Source of the DNA: Lachnoclostridium sp. An14
GTDB lineage: Bacteria > Bacillota > Clostridia > Lachnospirales > Lachnospiraceae
DNA length: 64,000 nt
Direction: 5' to 3'
Assembly: GCF_002160755.1 (NCBI RefSeq)
Contig: NZ_NFLE01000008.1
Location: 58,555-122,554 of the forward strand
Shown here: piece after piece, positions 8,003 through 17,800 of the stretch
How the letters are laid out: each line of letters begins with the position of its first letter
How positions within the stretch are numbered: position 1 is the stretch's first letter
The notes under the pieces: model-generated
What the model was told of the DNA's origin: nothing
Seen by the model: the letters and a program-made list of their open reading frames with translations, nothing else
The model's database searches: none
Translations under genes and position numbers: made by a program

Positions 8003-10630
8003 ATGGCAAAGAAATGGGTTTATTTGTTCAGCGAGGGTAACGCCACGATGAGAAACCTGTTAGGCGGCAAGGGCGCGAACCTGGCTGAGATGACCAGCCT
8101 GGGACTTCCGGTTCCGCAGGGATTCACCATCACGACGGAAGCCTGCACCCAGTATTATGAGGACGGAAAGACGATCAATGACGAGATCATGGGCCAGATC
8201 ATGGAGTACATCGGCAAGATGGAAGAAATCACCGAGAAGAAGTTCGGCGATAAGGAGAACCCCCTTCTGGTTTCTGTTCGTTCCGGAGCAAGAGCTTCCA
8301 TGCCTGGTATGATGGATACGATCTTAAACCTTGGTCTGAACGAGGAAGTAGTAAATGTTCTGGCTGAGAAATCCGGCAATCCCCGCTGGGCTTGGGACTG
8401 CTACAGAAGATTTATCCAGATGTATTCTGACGTAGTTATGGAGGTCGGCAAGAAGTATTTCGAAGAGCTGATCGACGAGATGAAGGAGAAGAAGGGAGTT
8501 ACTCAGGACGTAGAGCTGACCGCTGACGACTTAAAGGAGCTGGCTGGACAGTTTAAGAATGAGTACAAAGAGAAGATCGGATCTGATTTCCCGTCTGATC
8601 CGAAGGAGCAGTTAATGGGCGCCATCAAGGCCGTATTCCGTTCCTGGGACAACCCCAGAGCAAACGTATACCGCCGCGACAACGATATTCCGTACTCCTG
8701 GGGTACCGCTGTAAACGTACAGATGATGGCATTCGGAAACATGGGCGATGACTGCGGCACCGGCGTTGCATTCACCCGTGATCCCGCTACCGGCGAGAAC
8801 GGCCTGTTCGGTGAGTTCTTAACCAACGCACAGGGCGAGGACGTGGTAGCTGGCGTGCGTACTCCCATGCACATTTCCGAGATGGAGGAGAAGTTCCCGG
8901 AGGCATTCGCACAGTTCAAAGAGGTGTGCAAGACTCTGGAGACTCACTACAGAGATATGCAGGATATGGAGTTTACCGTTGAGCATGGCAAGCTGTATAT
9001 GCTTCAGACCCGTAACGGAAAGAGAACCGCGAAGGCTGCATTAAAGATCGCCTGCGATCTGGTTGATGAGGGAATGAGAACGGAGGAAGAGGCTGTTGCC
9101 ATGATCGATCCGAGAAACTTAGATTCCCTGCTTCATCCGCAGTTTGACGCAGCTGCCTTAAAGAAGGCTGTTCCCATGGCAAAGGCTCTAGGCGCATCTC
9201 CGGGAGCTGCCTGCGGTAAGATCGTATTCACCGCTGACGACGCTGTAGAGTGGGCCGCAAGAGGCGAGAAGGTAGTTCTGGTTCGTCTGGAGACCTCTCC
9301 GGAGGACATCACCGGAATGAAGTCCGCTCAGGGTATCTTAACCGTTCGCGGCGGAATGACCTCCCACGCAGCCGTTGTTGCCCGTGGTATGGGTACCTGC
9401 TGTGTATCCGGTTGCGGCGACATCGTGATGGACGAGGCAAACAAGAAATTCACCATCAACGGCAAGGAGTTCCACGAGGGAGATTACATTTCTCTGGACG
9501 GCTCCACCGGTAACATTTATGACGGCATCATCCCGACGGTAGACGCTACCATCGCAGGTGAGTTTGGCCGCATCATGGCTTGGGCTGACAAGTACAGAAC
9601 CCTGAAGGTTCGCACCAACGCAGATACGCCGGCTGACGCGAAGAAGGCCCGCGAGCTGGGCGCTGAGGGTATCGGACTTTGCCGTACGGAGCATATGTTC
9701 TTCGAGGGCAACCGTATCGACGCGTTCCGTGAGATGATCTGCGCCGAGACCATCGAGGAGAGAGAGGCCGCTCTGGACAAGATCCTTCCGGAGCAGCAGG
9801 GAGACTTCGAGAAACTGTACGAGGCTCTTGAGGGCAATCCTGTAACCATTCGTTTCCTGGATCCGCCTCTCCATGAGTTCGTTCCCACCGACGAGGAGGA
9901 CATCAAGAAACTGGCTGACGCTCAGGGCAAGACCGTTGAGCAGATCAAGGCCATCATTGATGGACTGCACGAGTTCAACCCGATGATGGGTCATCGTGGA
10001 TGCCGTCTGGCTGTGACCTATCCGGAGATCGCGAAGATGCAGACCAAGGCTGTAATCCGTGCCGCTATCAACGTGAAGAAGGCTCATCCGGATTGGAAGG
10101 TAGAGCCGGAGATCATGATCCCGTTAGTAGGCGACGTGAAAGAGCTGAAATACGTTAAGAAATTTGTAGTTGAGACCGCTGACGCGGAGATCGCTGCTGC
10201 CGGTATGGATCTGAAGTACGAGGTTGGTACCATGATCGAGATCCCGAGAGCCTGCGTGACCGCTGATGAGATCGCAAAAGAGGCTGACTTCTTCTGCTTT
10301 GGTACCAACGATCTGACCCAGATGACCTACGGTTTCTCCCGTGACGACGCTGGTAAGTTCTTAAACGCTTACTACGATGCGAAGATCCTGGAGAACGATC
10401 CGTTCGCAAAACTGGATCAGGATGGCGTTGGCCAGCTGATGAAGATGGCAATCGAGAAGGGCAAGCCCGTGAACTCCACGCTGCACGTAGGTATCTGCGG
10501 CGAGCACGGCGGCGACCCGTCTTCCGTAGAGTTCTGCCACAAGATCGGTCTGGACTATGTGTCCTGTTCTCCGTTCCGTGTGCCGATCGCAAGACTGGCT
10601 GCGGCGCAGGCTGCTCTGGCTGAGAAATAA
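8003..10630 (+). CDS. ppdK: Pyruvate, phosphate dikinase
   Basis: Interconverts pyruvate + ATP + Pi and PEP + AMP + PPi, a PPi-linked glycolytic or gluconeogenic step used by many anaerobes. The 875-residue protein closely follows the C. symbiosum enzyme. The N-terminal ATP-grasp domain begins MAKKWVYLFSEGNATMRN and contains SVRSGARASMPGMMDT. The phosphohistidine domain has GGMTSHAAVVARGMG. The C-terminal TIM barrel carries GICGEHGGDPSS with the catalytic Cys. The frame is open upstream to 7913, but ATG 8003 has AGGAGG at 7988-7993 and matches the family N terminus. Codon use is more uniform and CAG/GTT-rich than in neighbouring genes, as expected for a highly expressed enzyme. Confidence 0.98.
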   Translation: MAKKWVYLFSEGNATMRNLLGGKGANLAEMTSLGLPVPQGFTITTEACTQYYEDGKTINDEIMGQIMEYIGKMEEITEKKFGDKENPLLVSVRSGARASMPGMMDTILNLGLNEEVVNVLAEKSGNPRWAWDCYRRFIQMYSDVVMEVGKKYFEELIDEMKEKKGVTQDVELTADDLKELAGQFKNEYKEKIGSDFPSDPKEQLMGAIKAVFRSWDNPRANVYRRDNDIPYSWGTAVNVQMMAFGNMGDDCGTGVAFTRDPATGENGLFGEFLTNAQGEDVVAGVRTPMHISEMEEKFPEAFAQFKEVCKTLETHYRDMQDMEFTVEHGKLYMLQTRNGKRTAKAALKIACDLVDEGMRTEEEAVAMIDPRNLDSLLHPQFDAAALKKAVPMAKALGASPGAACGKIVFTADDAVEWAARGEKVVLVRLETSPEDITGMKSAQGILTVRGGMTSHAAVVARGMGTCCVSGCGDIVMDEANKKFTINGKEFHEGDYISLDGSTGNIYDGIIPTVDATIAGEFGRIMAWADKYRTLKVRTNADTPADAKKARELGAEGIGLCRTEHMFFEGNRIDAFREMICAETIEEREAALDKILPEQQGDFEKLYEALEGNPVTIRFLDPPLHEFVPTDEEDIKKLADAQGKTVEQIKAIIDGLHEFNPMMGHRGCRLAVTYPEIAKMQTKAVIRAAINVKKAHPDWKVEPEIMIPLVGDVKELKYVKKFVVETADAEIAAAGMDLKYEVGTMIEIPRACVTADEIAKEADFFCFGTNDLTQMTYGFSRDDAGKFLNAYYDAKILENDPFAKLDQDGVGQLMKMAIEKGKPVNSTLHVGICGEHGGDPSSVEFCHKIGLDYVSCSPFRVPIARLAAAQAALAEK

Positions 10631-10670
10631 ACATAAAGGCTGAAGGATAGAAAAATCCGACAGAATACAG

Positions 10671-10700
10671 AGGCCCCGGTGAAATACCGGGGCCTTTTTT
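10671..10700 (+). terminator. Terminator after ppdK
   Basis: Stem AGGCCCCGGT / ACCGGGGCCT with a GAAAT loop, then a T6 run. Confidence 0.95.
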
Positions 10701-10716
10701 GAATTTCAATTTTGAG

Positions 10717-10965
10717 TTACTCTATAAGCATATCTTTAAATTTTTCCTGATAAATCTCTTTATATAATTCTATATTTTTATCTATATATTCCTGTATTAA
10801 ATTTTCATCATGAAAGTCCATCTGGAAACGAAAAATTAACAGTTTTGCTCCATAATGAATGTTATATAACCAAAAATCTACCTGCGTTTCATCCGTCTCT
10901 CTTTTTTGTACTTCTACAATATAATCTTCGTTTTTATATATTTTATACTCAGCTTTTTTTAACAT
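10717..10965 (-). CDS. Small hypothetical protein (AT-rich)
   Basis: 82-residue protein beginning MLKKAEYKIYKNEDYIVEVQ, charged and rich in Lys, Glu, Tyr and Ile; not recognised. The frame continues 20 codons upstream, but ATG 10965 has AGAGG 7 bp in front. It lies 56 bp downstream of the Sel1-repeat gene on the same strand and may be cotranscribed. Base composition is far more AT-rich than the flanking core genes, which suggests transfer. Alternative: an immunity-like partner of an unknown gene. No function is assigned. Confidence 0.6.
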   Translation of the reverse strand: MLKKAEYKIYKNEDYIVEVQKRETDETQVDFWLYNIHYGAKLLIFRFQMDFHDENLIQEYIDKNIELYKEIYQEKFKDMLIE

Positions 10966-11021
10966 ATCAACCTCTTTAAATATGGAATGTATTGTTCCTG
11001 TATGAAACCGGACAGAGAGGT

Positions 11022-11930
11022 TCAATCTGTGAAATCAGCGTTTTCTTTTGCACGCTCGATCCACATTCTTCCAGTTTCTTCATTCCAATATTTCGGTTTA
11101 TCAGGATACTCATATTCATAACGCTCGTCGTTGCACCAGAAAGGCCCCGTATATAATTTCCCCAGCATATACATCGCTTTCGCCGAGCCTTTTTCAACAG
11201 CTTTTTTCAGCCACCGCTCAGCCTGAAGCTTTGCCTTGTCTGTATTCCATACAAAAGGATTGGGTGCACCGCAGTCCAGATCTGTATCTTCCCAGCAGTA
11301 GCCATGATGCGTATACAGCTTTGCAAGCAGCAGCATTGCCTCCAGATGTTCCAAGTGAGCTGCTCTTTTAAAATAATATCCTGCACGCTCCAATGCGTTT
11401 TCTTTCTTCCCACAGTCAATTTTTATATATTCCTCATATTGCAGACGTCCGAGCTGATATGTAATTTCTCCCGGCTGGGGTAATTCCTCCAGCGCCAGAT
11501 TTCCCACAAAATCAATAAAGAGGAAAAGCTCATCCTCATGCAGTATCTGTGGATTCTGCTTTGAAAAACCAAGAAATGGCCGGATCTCCGATGGAATATT
11601 TAAATGATACCTGTCGATAACAGCCTGATTCAGGCAGTCATAATCATGATATAGTTCATTTGAAATGCAGTGGTTATCCAGAAAGTCATTATAAAACAGC
11701 AAATCTGTTTTCAAATGAAAATAATAGCCCCTGTTAAAAGAAACAGTCAAACCAACACAATTCCGGAATTTTTCCAACCCAGGAGCACTGGATGCTTCGC
11801 CATAATGGGATTCCGGTTTTTTATACAGATCAGGTGCAATAACACCTTTAAAAAAATCCTCTCTATTTTCTTCGGCATATCGGTCAAGATAAATCTTTGC
11901 CGCCGCTAAATGAATTGCATAAGATGCCAT
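11022..11930 (-). CDS. Sel1-repeat protein with N-terminal phospholipase-C-like region
   Basis: 302 residues. The first ~180 residues (MASYAIHLAAAKIYLDR..., GVIAPDLYKKPESHYGE, YYFHLKTDLLFYNDF) look like the zinc-dependent phospholipase-C/S1-P1-like family of small clostridial proteins, with His/Asp positions HLA, APD, SHY, FHLKTD. The C-terminal ~110 residues hold two Sel1-like repeats (YYFKRAAHLEHLEAMLLLAKLY and WLKKAVEKGSAKAMYMLGKLY). There is no signal peptide. A GGAGGG site precedes the ATG. AT-rich and probably acquired. The enzymatic assignment is an inference from motif spacing; the Sel1 repeats are clear. Confidence 0.7.
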   Translation of the reverse strand: MASYAIHLAAAKIYLDRYAEENREDFFKGVIAPDLYKKPESHYGEASSAPGLEKFRNCVGLTVSFNRGYYFHLKTDLLFYNDFLDNHCISNELYHDYDCLNQAVIDRYHLNIPSEIRPFLGFSKQNPQILHEDELFLFIDFVGNLALEELPQPGEITYQLGRLQYEEYIKIDCGKKENALERAGYYFKRAAHLEHLEAMLLLAKLYTHHGYCWEDTDLDCGAPNPFVWNTDKAKLQAERWLKKAVEKGSAKAMYMLGKLYTGPFWCNDERYEYEYPDKPKYWNEETGRMWIERAKENADFTD

Positions 11931-12308
11931 CTGTCATCCCTCCGTTATCACTGCTTTCTGCTGCACATAATTTTAATGAGTTTTCGCTTTCTGTTTTTTC
12001 TATCAGCGATTTTTTGAAATGTCTCTGCTTTACGCATATTTTATCACGATCTTTATGGATTGTCATTTCGTTCCTGCTTTTGTAAATCTGCGGATCGGCC
12101 TATGCCTTGCAGAAAATGGGGAAGCATTGCCCGTTTTCTATGCTTTTTTATAGGAAAAAAACGGCGAACAGGTCTTTGGTGTTTTCCGAAAAAAATCAGG
12201 GAGACGTCTGAAAAAATAAATTGGAATTTTTATCTTGAGTTTCCTACTTTGCAAACATCTTTATTTTGATAGGAGGAAAAAAACAATTTTTTTGGAGGTA
12301 AACTCGAG
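11931..12308. other. AT-rich intergenic region between divergent genes
   Basis: 378 bp without a convincing gene. On the minus strand it contains a promoter for the Sel1-repeat gene: ATGACA (plus-strand TGTCAT 12061-12066), 17-bp spacer, TAAAAT (12038-12043). No clear plus-strand promoter for the transglutaminase-like gene was found, but AGGAGG lies about 40 bp before its ATG and TTGGAGG just before it. Confidence 0.6.
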
Positions 12309-13334
12309 ATGAAGATGAATAGTTGCAGAGTATGTTTGAGTTGTTTGGCAGTGATGGCGGCGGCGTATTTGGGGATGAGTCCCATAGAGGTCAGAGCTTT
12401 GGAGGACGGTGTGTACAACGTGAAGGGGAGAAGTTTCGTTTCCCAGGATGACGTGCTGACAGAGGTGGCGCGTCAGGATTATTCCGGGGCGGTGATGCCG
12501 GATGGGGCTTATGAGATCGACGGGAATGATTATTACGTGGAAGGCGGGCAGTTTCTGAGCGAGCAGTTCAGGAATGGGGTGTATTACACTTCCGTGAAAA
12601 TCGCGGCGTCAAACCGGTTATACGAGTTTCCCGAGGAGGCGGATCAGCGCTTTTGGGAGGCGGTGAAGGAGCTGGAAAAGGGAGGAAACGGACGGACAGC
12701 GATTCCCATTGAATATGGATTTTCAGACGAAACGGAAAGGCTGCTGTACGCCAAACGAATCAACTATGTGCTGAACCTGTCCGACATTTTCCTGAAGTTG
12801 TCCATGTCTGGAAGGGGAGCCGACGGCAGCTACCGCCTGTATCTGCAAAACAGTGAGGAGAACCGTGCGGCAGTAAAAGAAATCCGGGAGGGGAGCGAAC
12901 TTCTCACCAGGATTTATGAGGAACAGATCAAAGGGATCGAAGGGGAGCGGGAGCGGCTGGAGGCGATTTACGACTGGGTTGTTTGTAACCTGGAGTATGA
13001 TGACACCCTGAAAAATATAAGAGGATATAAAGGGCTGACGGAAGGGAAAACGGTGTGTGGCGGCTACGCGCAGATTTTCTACTGGCTGTGTGAAATGGCA
13101 GGGATTGATGTGGAATATGTGTATGGGGCCAGATGCAATTTGGATGGAAGTTTTGGCGACAATGATCATCATGCCTGGAATCGGGTGAGGCTGACCGGAA
13201 CGGAGGAGTACGGGTATTGCGATGCCACATGGGAGCCGGGGGACCGGGCAGAAAGGGGGATGCCCCGGCAGTATTTTATGAGGAATCTGGCGGAGTTTGA
13301 ACGGCAGCATTTGGCGTTTTGGACGTTTGGGTGA
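12309..13334 (+). CDS. Secreted transglutaminase-like protein
   Basis: 341-residue exported protein. Residues 1-30 form a signal peptide (hydrophobic LSCLAVMAAAYLGM, cleavage near VRA-LE). A beta-rich middle segment follows, and the C-terminal transglutaminase/peptidase-like core has a complete Cys-His-Asp triad: Cys250 (KTVCGGYAQ), His288 (DHHAWN) and Asp305 (YCDATW). Bacterial members are cysteine proteases or peptide crosslinkers; which applies here is unknown. The start has TTGGAGG 9 bp upstream. Its stop is only 12 bp from the 3' end of the convergent BTAD regulator. Proximity to a TasA/sortase locus suggests, but does not prove, a role in surface-protein crosslinking or processing. Confidence 0.88.
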   Translation: MKMNSCRVCLSCLAVMAAAYLGMSPIEVRALEDGVYNVKGRSFVSQDDVLTEVARQDYSGAVMPDGAYEIDGNDYYVEGGQFLSEQFRNGVYYTSVKIAASNRLYEFPEEADQRFWEAVKELEKGGNGRTAIPIEYGFSDETERLLYAKRINYVLNLSDIFLKLSMSGRGADGSYRLYLQNSEENRAAVKEIREGSELLTRIYEEQIKGIEGERERLEAIYDWVVCNLEYDDTLKNIRGYKGLTEGKTVCGGYAQIFYWLCEMAGIDVEYVYGARCNLDGSFGDNDHHAWNRVRLTGTEEYGYCDATWEPGDRAERGMPRQYFMRNLAEFERQHLAFWTFG

Positions 13335-13346
13335 ATATTTCCCGGT

Positions 13347-14596
13347 TTAACGGTTAGAGGTATTGTTTTTGGGATCTGTCAAAGGCTGGAGGGTATACTC
13401 CAGAGCCAGATCGTTTCTGGGGTACAGGGTCCGGTACTGTTTCAAAATCCGTTCTATGGCCTGCTGGGCCCGCCCTCTGGAATGGTCAGAATCTACGACC
13501 AGCAGCAGGACATATTGTCTGGCATTGTATCGGCTGAAGACATCGCCGCTGCGCAGGGAGGAGGAAATGGCCTGATGGAGGGCGTCCATAGCCTTGTGAA
13601 TGGTCTGAGGCCGAATGGAGTGAGAGTCCAGTACGGCCAGGGAAAACAGGCAGAGATAGGCTGCGTTTCCGGTTCGGGACAGGCTGCGTTTTGTTACGTT
13701 GCACAGATCCCGGAATACGACGTATTCACAACAATAAGCCCCTCTCTTTATACTGGGGGGGGGGTATTTTCTGATAATTGGAACAAAATCGTGCGCAAGT
13801 CTGTCTCCTTCTCGTCCTGATCGGAGCTGATGATTTTATACAGAGCGGTAAAATGGGCAGACGGAGGGGGCAGCTCGCCGGGGGATTCATAAAAGTGGTT
13901 CAGGACCGACTGATAGTGGCTGAGGGCAGCGGGCTGATTTCCGCTCATGAACAGGGCGTACGCTAAGTTGTAGTGAGTGTCCTCATCGTAGGTTTCCAGG
14001 GAGAGCACGTGGCGGCAAAGGTGAATCACTTCTTCGTAGTCCTGGTTTTCCATTGCCAGATCCATGGCGCGGTGGGCGATCCTGATAAACAGGGAGGAAT
14101 AGTAGGTGTTAATGGGAATCACCCAGGATTCACTTCCGGAATTGGGCAGAAATTCTCCCTGATAGAGGGCAAGGGCCTGCAGACAAAGCCTGCGCTGCTC
14201 CTCTGGCTGGGAGGTTTTGGAAAAAATTTTCGCGTACAGCAAATCCAGTTCCTCAGTGTCGATGGTGCAGGGAATCCCGGAGTTCCACCGGTAAAAGCCG
14301 TTTTGCTGGCTTAGGAGTTCCTCGGCGGGGATTGGAAGGGGGGAGAGCAGTTTCCTGGTGCGGAATACCAGGGATTTCAAGGAACCGCCGGGGTTGGATA
14401 ACTCTGTGTCCGGCCACAGCATACTGATCAGCTCAGGAGAAGAAAGTTCCCGTTTATGGAAGGCGATCAGATATTGCAGCAGCAGCCAGGCTTTTCGGGA
14501 ACGATTGTCGTTTTCTTTTACAGTCACATCTCCGGCAGTGATGGAAAATCCGCCCAGCGTCTGAATGGAAATGGTAAAGTTGGTATACGTCTCCAT
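13347..14596 (-). pseudogene. SARP/BTAD-type transcriptional activator, frame interrupted at a C10 tract
   Basis: Transcription regulator in two frames. The upstream part (14596-13748, 282 residues) has an OmpR-like winged helix (about 8-100, ITAGDVTVKENDNRSRKAWLL) and a BTAD helical domain (about 105-270, YDEDTHYNLAYALFMSGNQ). It stops just after a run of ten C (plus-strand G10, 13755-13764). From base 13754 the next frame is open for 135 codons without a stop: GAYCCEYVVFRDLC, RTGNAAYLCLFSL, SLRSGDVFSRY, QYVLLLVV. That is the degenerate GGDEF-like tail seen in Lachnospiraceae BTAD regulators. Adding one C or removing two joins the parts into about 415 residues. So the gene is phase-variable, broken, read by slippage, or misread at the homopolymer. 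The truncated part could still bind DNA. RBS GGGAGG precedes the ATG. Confidence 0.85.
13755..13764. repeat. G10/C10 homopolymer inside the BTAD regulator
   Basis: Ten consecutive G on the plus strand at exactly the point where the reading frame of the regulator changes. With 8 or 11 bases the regulator is full length; with 10 it ends within three codons. Confidence 0.95.
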
Positions 14597-14628
14597 CTTA
14601 AAGATCCTCCCTCGATCAAATTGTGTTT

Positions 14629-14657
14629 ATTGTAAATCTAATTTTCGCAAAAGTCTA
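14629..14657 (-). promoter_or_regulatory. Promoter of the BTAD regulator
   Basis: On the minus strand: TAGACT (plus 14652-14657), 17-bp spacer, TACAAT (plus 14629-14634), about 30 bp before the ATG at 14596. Confidence 0.55.
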
Positions 14658-14672
14658 CTAAAAGTTAGTTTT

Positions 14673-14714
14673 TGTCTGATTTGTGACCGATTTGTAACCG
14701 GAAAATACTATAAT
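14673..14714 (+). promoter_or_regulatory. Triple direct repeat operator and -10 box of the surface operon
   Basis: TGTCTGA (14673-14679), TGACCGA (14684-14690) and TAACCGG (14695-14701) recur every 11 bp. Seven bp later comes TATAAT (14709-14714). There is no good -35 box, as expected for activator-dependent SARP-type promoters whose repeats replace it. The same arrangement recurs at 19657-19698. Confidence 0.7.
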
Positions 14715-14812
14715 GACTTTAAATCCTTCAAGGATGGGGTAACGGTATGTACGGAAATGAGTATTTGCGGTGTTCAGATAGAATTGGACAGAAAGCGAGC
14801 TGAGGTGGAGGA

Positions 14813-17800
14813 ATGAAGAAAATTAGAAGAAAAATCAGACGGAGAATAGCGGCCTTTTTGGCTGTATGTATGGTTGCCACCTCTTGTACGCAGGTGGCTT
14901 TTGCCGTGGCAGACGATTCGGCGGTTTCAGAGGAAACAACGGTGTTTCAACTGGATGGAGACCATCTGAGAGCGGAGATGGAGATGGCCATCCAGAAGGG
15001 AAATCGGTTTGAGGAGGATGCCGTTTTCTATACAGATGACGCAATGCAGAAGGGACTCTATCAGTATCTGCTGGAACAGGAAAGCCTTTATGAGGTGCAG
15101 TGGGAACAGGAATGGAAGGCTACTTGCTCCAACGCGGTTCCGTCTCCCTGTGAACTGACCATTTTGGTCCGTCCGGATTTTGAGGAGCTGGCCACTGGTT
15201 CGGAACTCAGGCTTTATGAGGAAATGGAAAACGGAGCTTATCCTGGCTATCGGATGACGGGACGGGAGCAGGTGATATTTCTACTGCGAAATTTGGGGGA
15301 TGAGGAAACGGTCTGCCAGATTGAGGTGGACGGAAGGAAAAGCCCTGAAATAATCGTCCCGGGAAAATCGGCTCTGTTAGGGGATTTGGCGACGCCTTCG
15401 GAATTAGAGGAGACGGAGGAAAGCAGCGCGGTGGAAATCTCTGATCCGGAAGTGCCGGGAGCAGAGAAACCGGGAGCAGAAGAAACGGCAGGAAACGCTG
15501 ACAATGCAGGCGGAGAATCCGAAACACCGGAACCGGATGGGCCGGAGACCGATGAGACGGAACCGGCAGAGACACAGCCTGAGACTTCAGAGGAACCGGA
15601 AGAACCGGGGACGGACGAGACGGAATCGGGCGAAACAGAACCGGAAGGAACAGAGGAAAGCAAGCCGGAGCCGGGGGAGACCGAAGGCGCGGCACCAGAG
15701 CCTGGAGAAACGGAGTCTGGTGAGTCGGAGCCGGAGCCGGTGATTCCGGAGGAAACGGAAGGAAACGGGCCGGACACCGGAGAGAGCGAGGCTGGAAACC
15801 CTGAAACGGGAGAAACGGGGAATGACAAGCCGGACACTGAAGAAACGGACACTTCAGAGCCGGATGACACAGATTCCGGAAATTCGCAGACCGATGAGTC
15901 CGAAAAGACGGAAAACACGGAATCGGAAGGTTCGGAAACAGGAGGCGAAGTATCTGGAACTGGAGAGTCAGGAACGGAGCAGGGCGGAAGTGCGGAAACA
16001 TGGGGGACCGGCGGGGAATCGGCACCGCAGCAGTCTGACACGCCGAATTTCTCTGAAAACCAGGCGCCTTTTGTAGGCAATGCCGGAAATACGGACGATG
16101 CTCATTTGGGCGATAATGGAGAAACTGAATATTCAGAGGAGATCCGGGAAACGGAGATTGGAGAAGAAACCGGCGAGGAGATCGGAGAGGAAACGGCAGG
16201 ATATGAGGAGGAACTCCTGAGTTTGAGGATGGAAACATCATCTGGAATGTCCGGAGCCGTTCTGGAGCCGGTACTGGCGGCGTTTTTTGAGGAAATTCCT
16301 CAGGAGCCAGAAAAAACCATGCCGGAGGAGGAAAGGGTTTTATCTCTTGCGGCTTATGTGACAGATTTAGAGGGTCTGAATCTGGACGGCGTCTGGGAGC
16401 CGGTGGAAATTTTCTATGAGGTTACAGAAGATTCCGCTGCGGAGTTTCACAGCTGTCCGTTTGAAATCCAGATGGAGCAGGCTCCGGAAAAATGGGAGAG
16501 CATGGGGACTCCATCCATTGAGGAAGGTGGTTCCTGGGAAGGTTCTCTGCCGGAGGGATCCTACCGTGTACGGAAATTTGCGGAGGAGACCGGTGTTGAA
16601 ACCGGCTGGTCAGGCGGTCAGGGCGGACATATAGTTTCGGATCCGGACGGGACGGAATGGTGGAAATTCCAGGTGGCAGAGGGCAGCGAAACGGTTCTTG
16701 TCTGCAAAGATACGTATTTTGACCCTGATGAGAGATACGTGCTTTCTGTGACAGCGCAGACAGGAGAAGGAGCCGGGACGGAGATTCAATTCCCCTTTGA
16801 GATCGAGCTGGAGGGAATTTCTGAGACGGTTCAAACGGTCAGCTATCAGGTAGGAGAGGAGATCTTCACGAAGGATACCGCGGACGGTTCTGCATTTTTG
16901 CAGGTGCAGCTAGCTGACGGGGAAACCTTAAGAATCCAGGATCTGCCGCGGAATACCAGATACTCCATCGCAGAGCCGGTACAGACAGAAACTCTCTACG
17001 CGGCAGTGGGAGTGGAAAATCAGACGGACGGAACGGATACAGGTGACGGAGATGGAGTTTTGATACAGGATGTGGATCTGATCTGGCACTATGAGCGGAA
17101 GACGGAGATCGCAGCCGCCATTCCGGTACAGCTGCAGGTGGAAACGGGCTATAAAGCCCCGGATAACCGCTCTCCGGAGACGTATCTCCTTTCTCTGGTT
17201 GCGTTAGAGGATGGCGTGGAGCGCCCTTACGATGGAGTTTACTATGTCAACGGGGTCCAGGCTGAAAAAAGAGAATTTGAGGATTTTGACGGGAAAGAGA
17301 TCCCTTGTTTTGAGATGACTGCTTTTGGCGGGGCAGAAGGGGCGGATGAGGTCCTTCTGGAACTGGCCGCGGATGGAGAGAACAGGGAGGATCTGGAGCT
17401 TGCGGTCCGGGTGATGGACGGAAAGGAGGCCACCGGGATTCAATGGGCGCTTGACGGGGAAGTGCTGGAGCGTGATTCCTTTATAAGCCCGGCATTTTCC
17501 CCTGCGGAATCGGCATCCATTCTCTGCACCATGGAATATAGGGAGCCGTCTCTGGAGATTACGCAGCAGATGGAGGGAGCCGACAGTCAGGCCCCTGGCG
17601 TATTGGCCGCTTATGAGATAGAACTGAAACGAGAAGGCGAGCCTTTTGACGCAGCGGAGCTGGAATCCATCCAGGTGTACACCGGAACAGACGGAGAACC
17701 GGGAGACAGCGGTGAAAGCCAGCCTTTTGAAAATGGCAAATTTTCAGTGCCTTTAAACGGATGGCTCTATCTGACGGGGATGCCGGAAGGGACGGATTAT

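Noticed and set aside
13748..14596. Treating the 282-residue BTAD part as a complete short SARP
   Set aside because: Short SARPs exist, but the adjacent frame encodes 135 stop-free codons of the expected C-terminal domain, so the full gene spans 13347-14596.
14565..14816. 83-residue plus-strand frame between the BTAD gene and the surface operon
   Set aside because: It runs through the start of the divergent regulator, both promoters and the operator repeats, and has no RBS.
15207..16241. 344- and 277-residue Pro/Ser-rich open frames on the minus strand
   Set aside because: They are the complement of the Glu/Pro/Thr-rich stalk coding sequence; no RBS, no domain, extreme composition.
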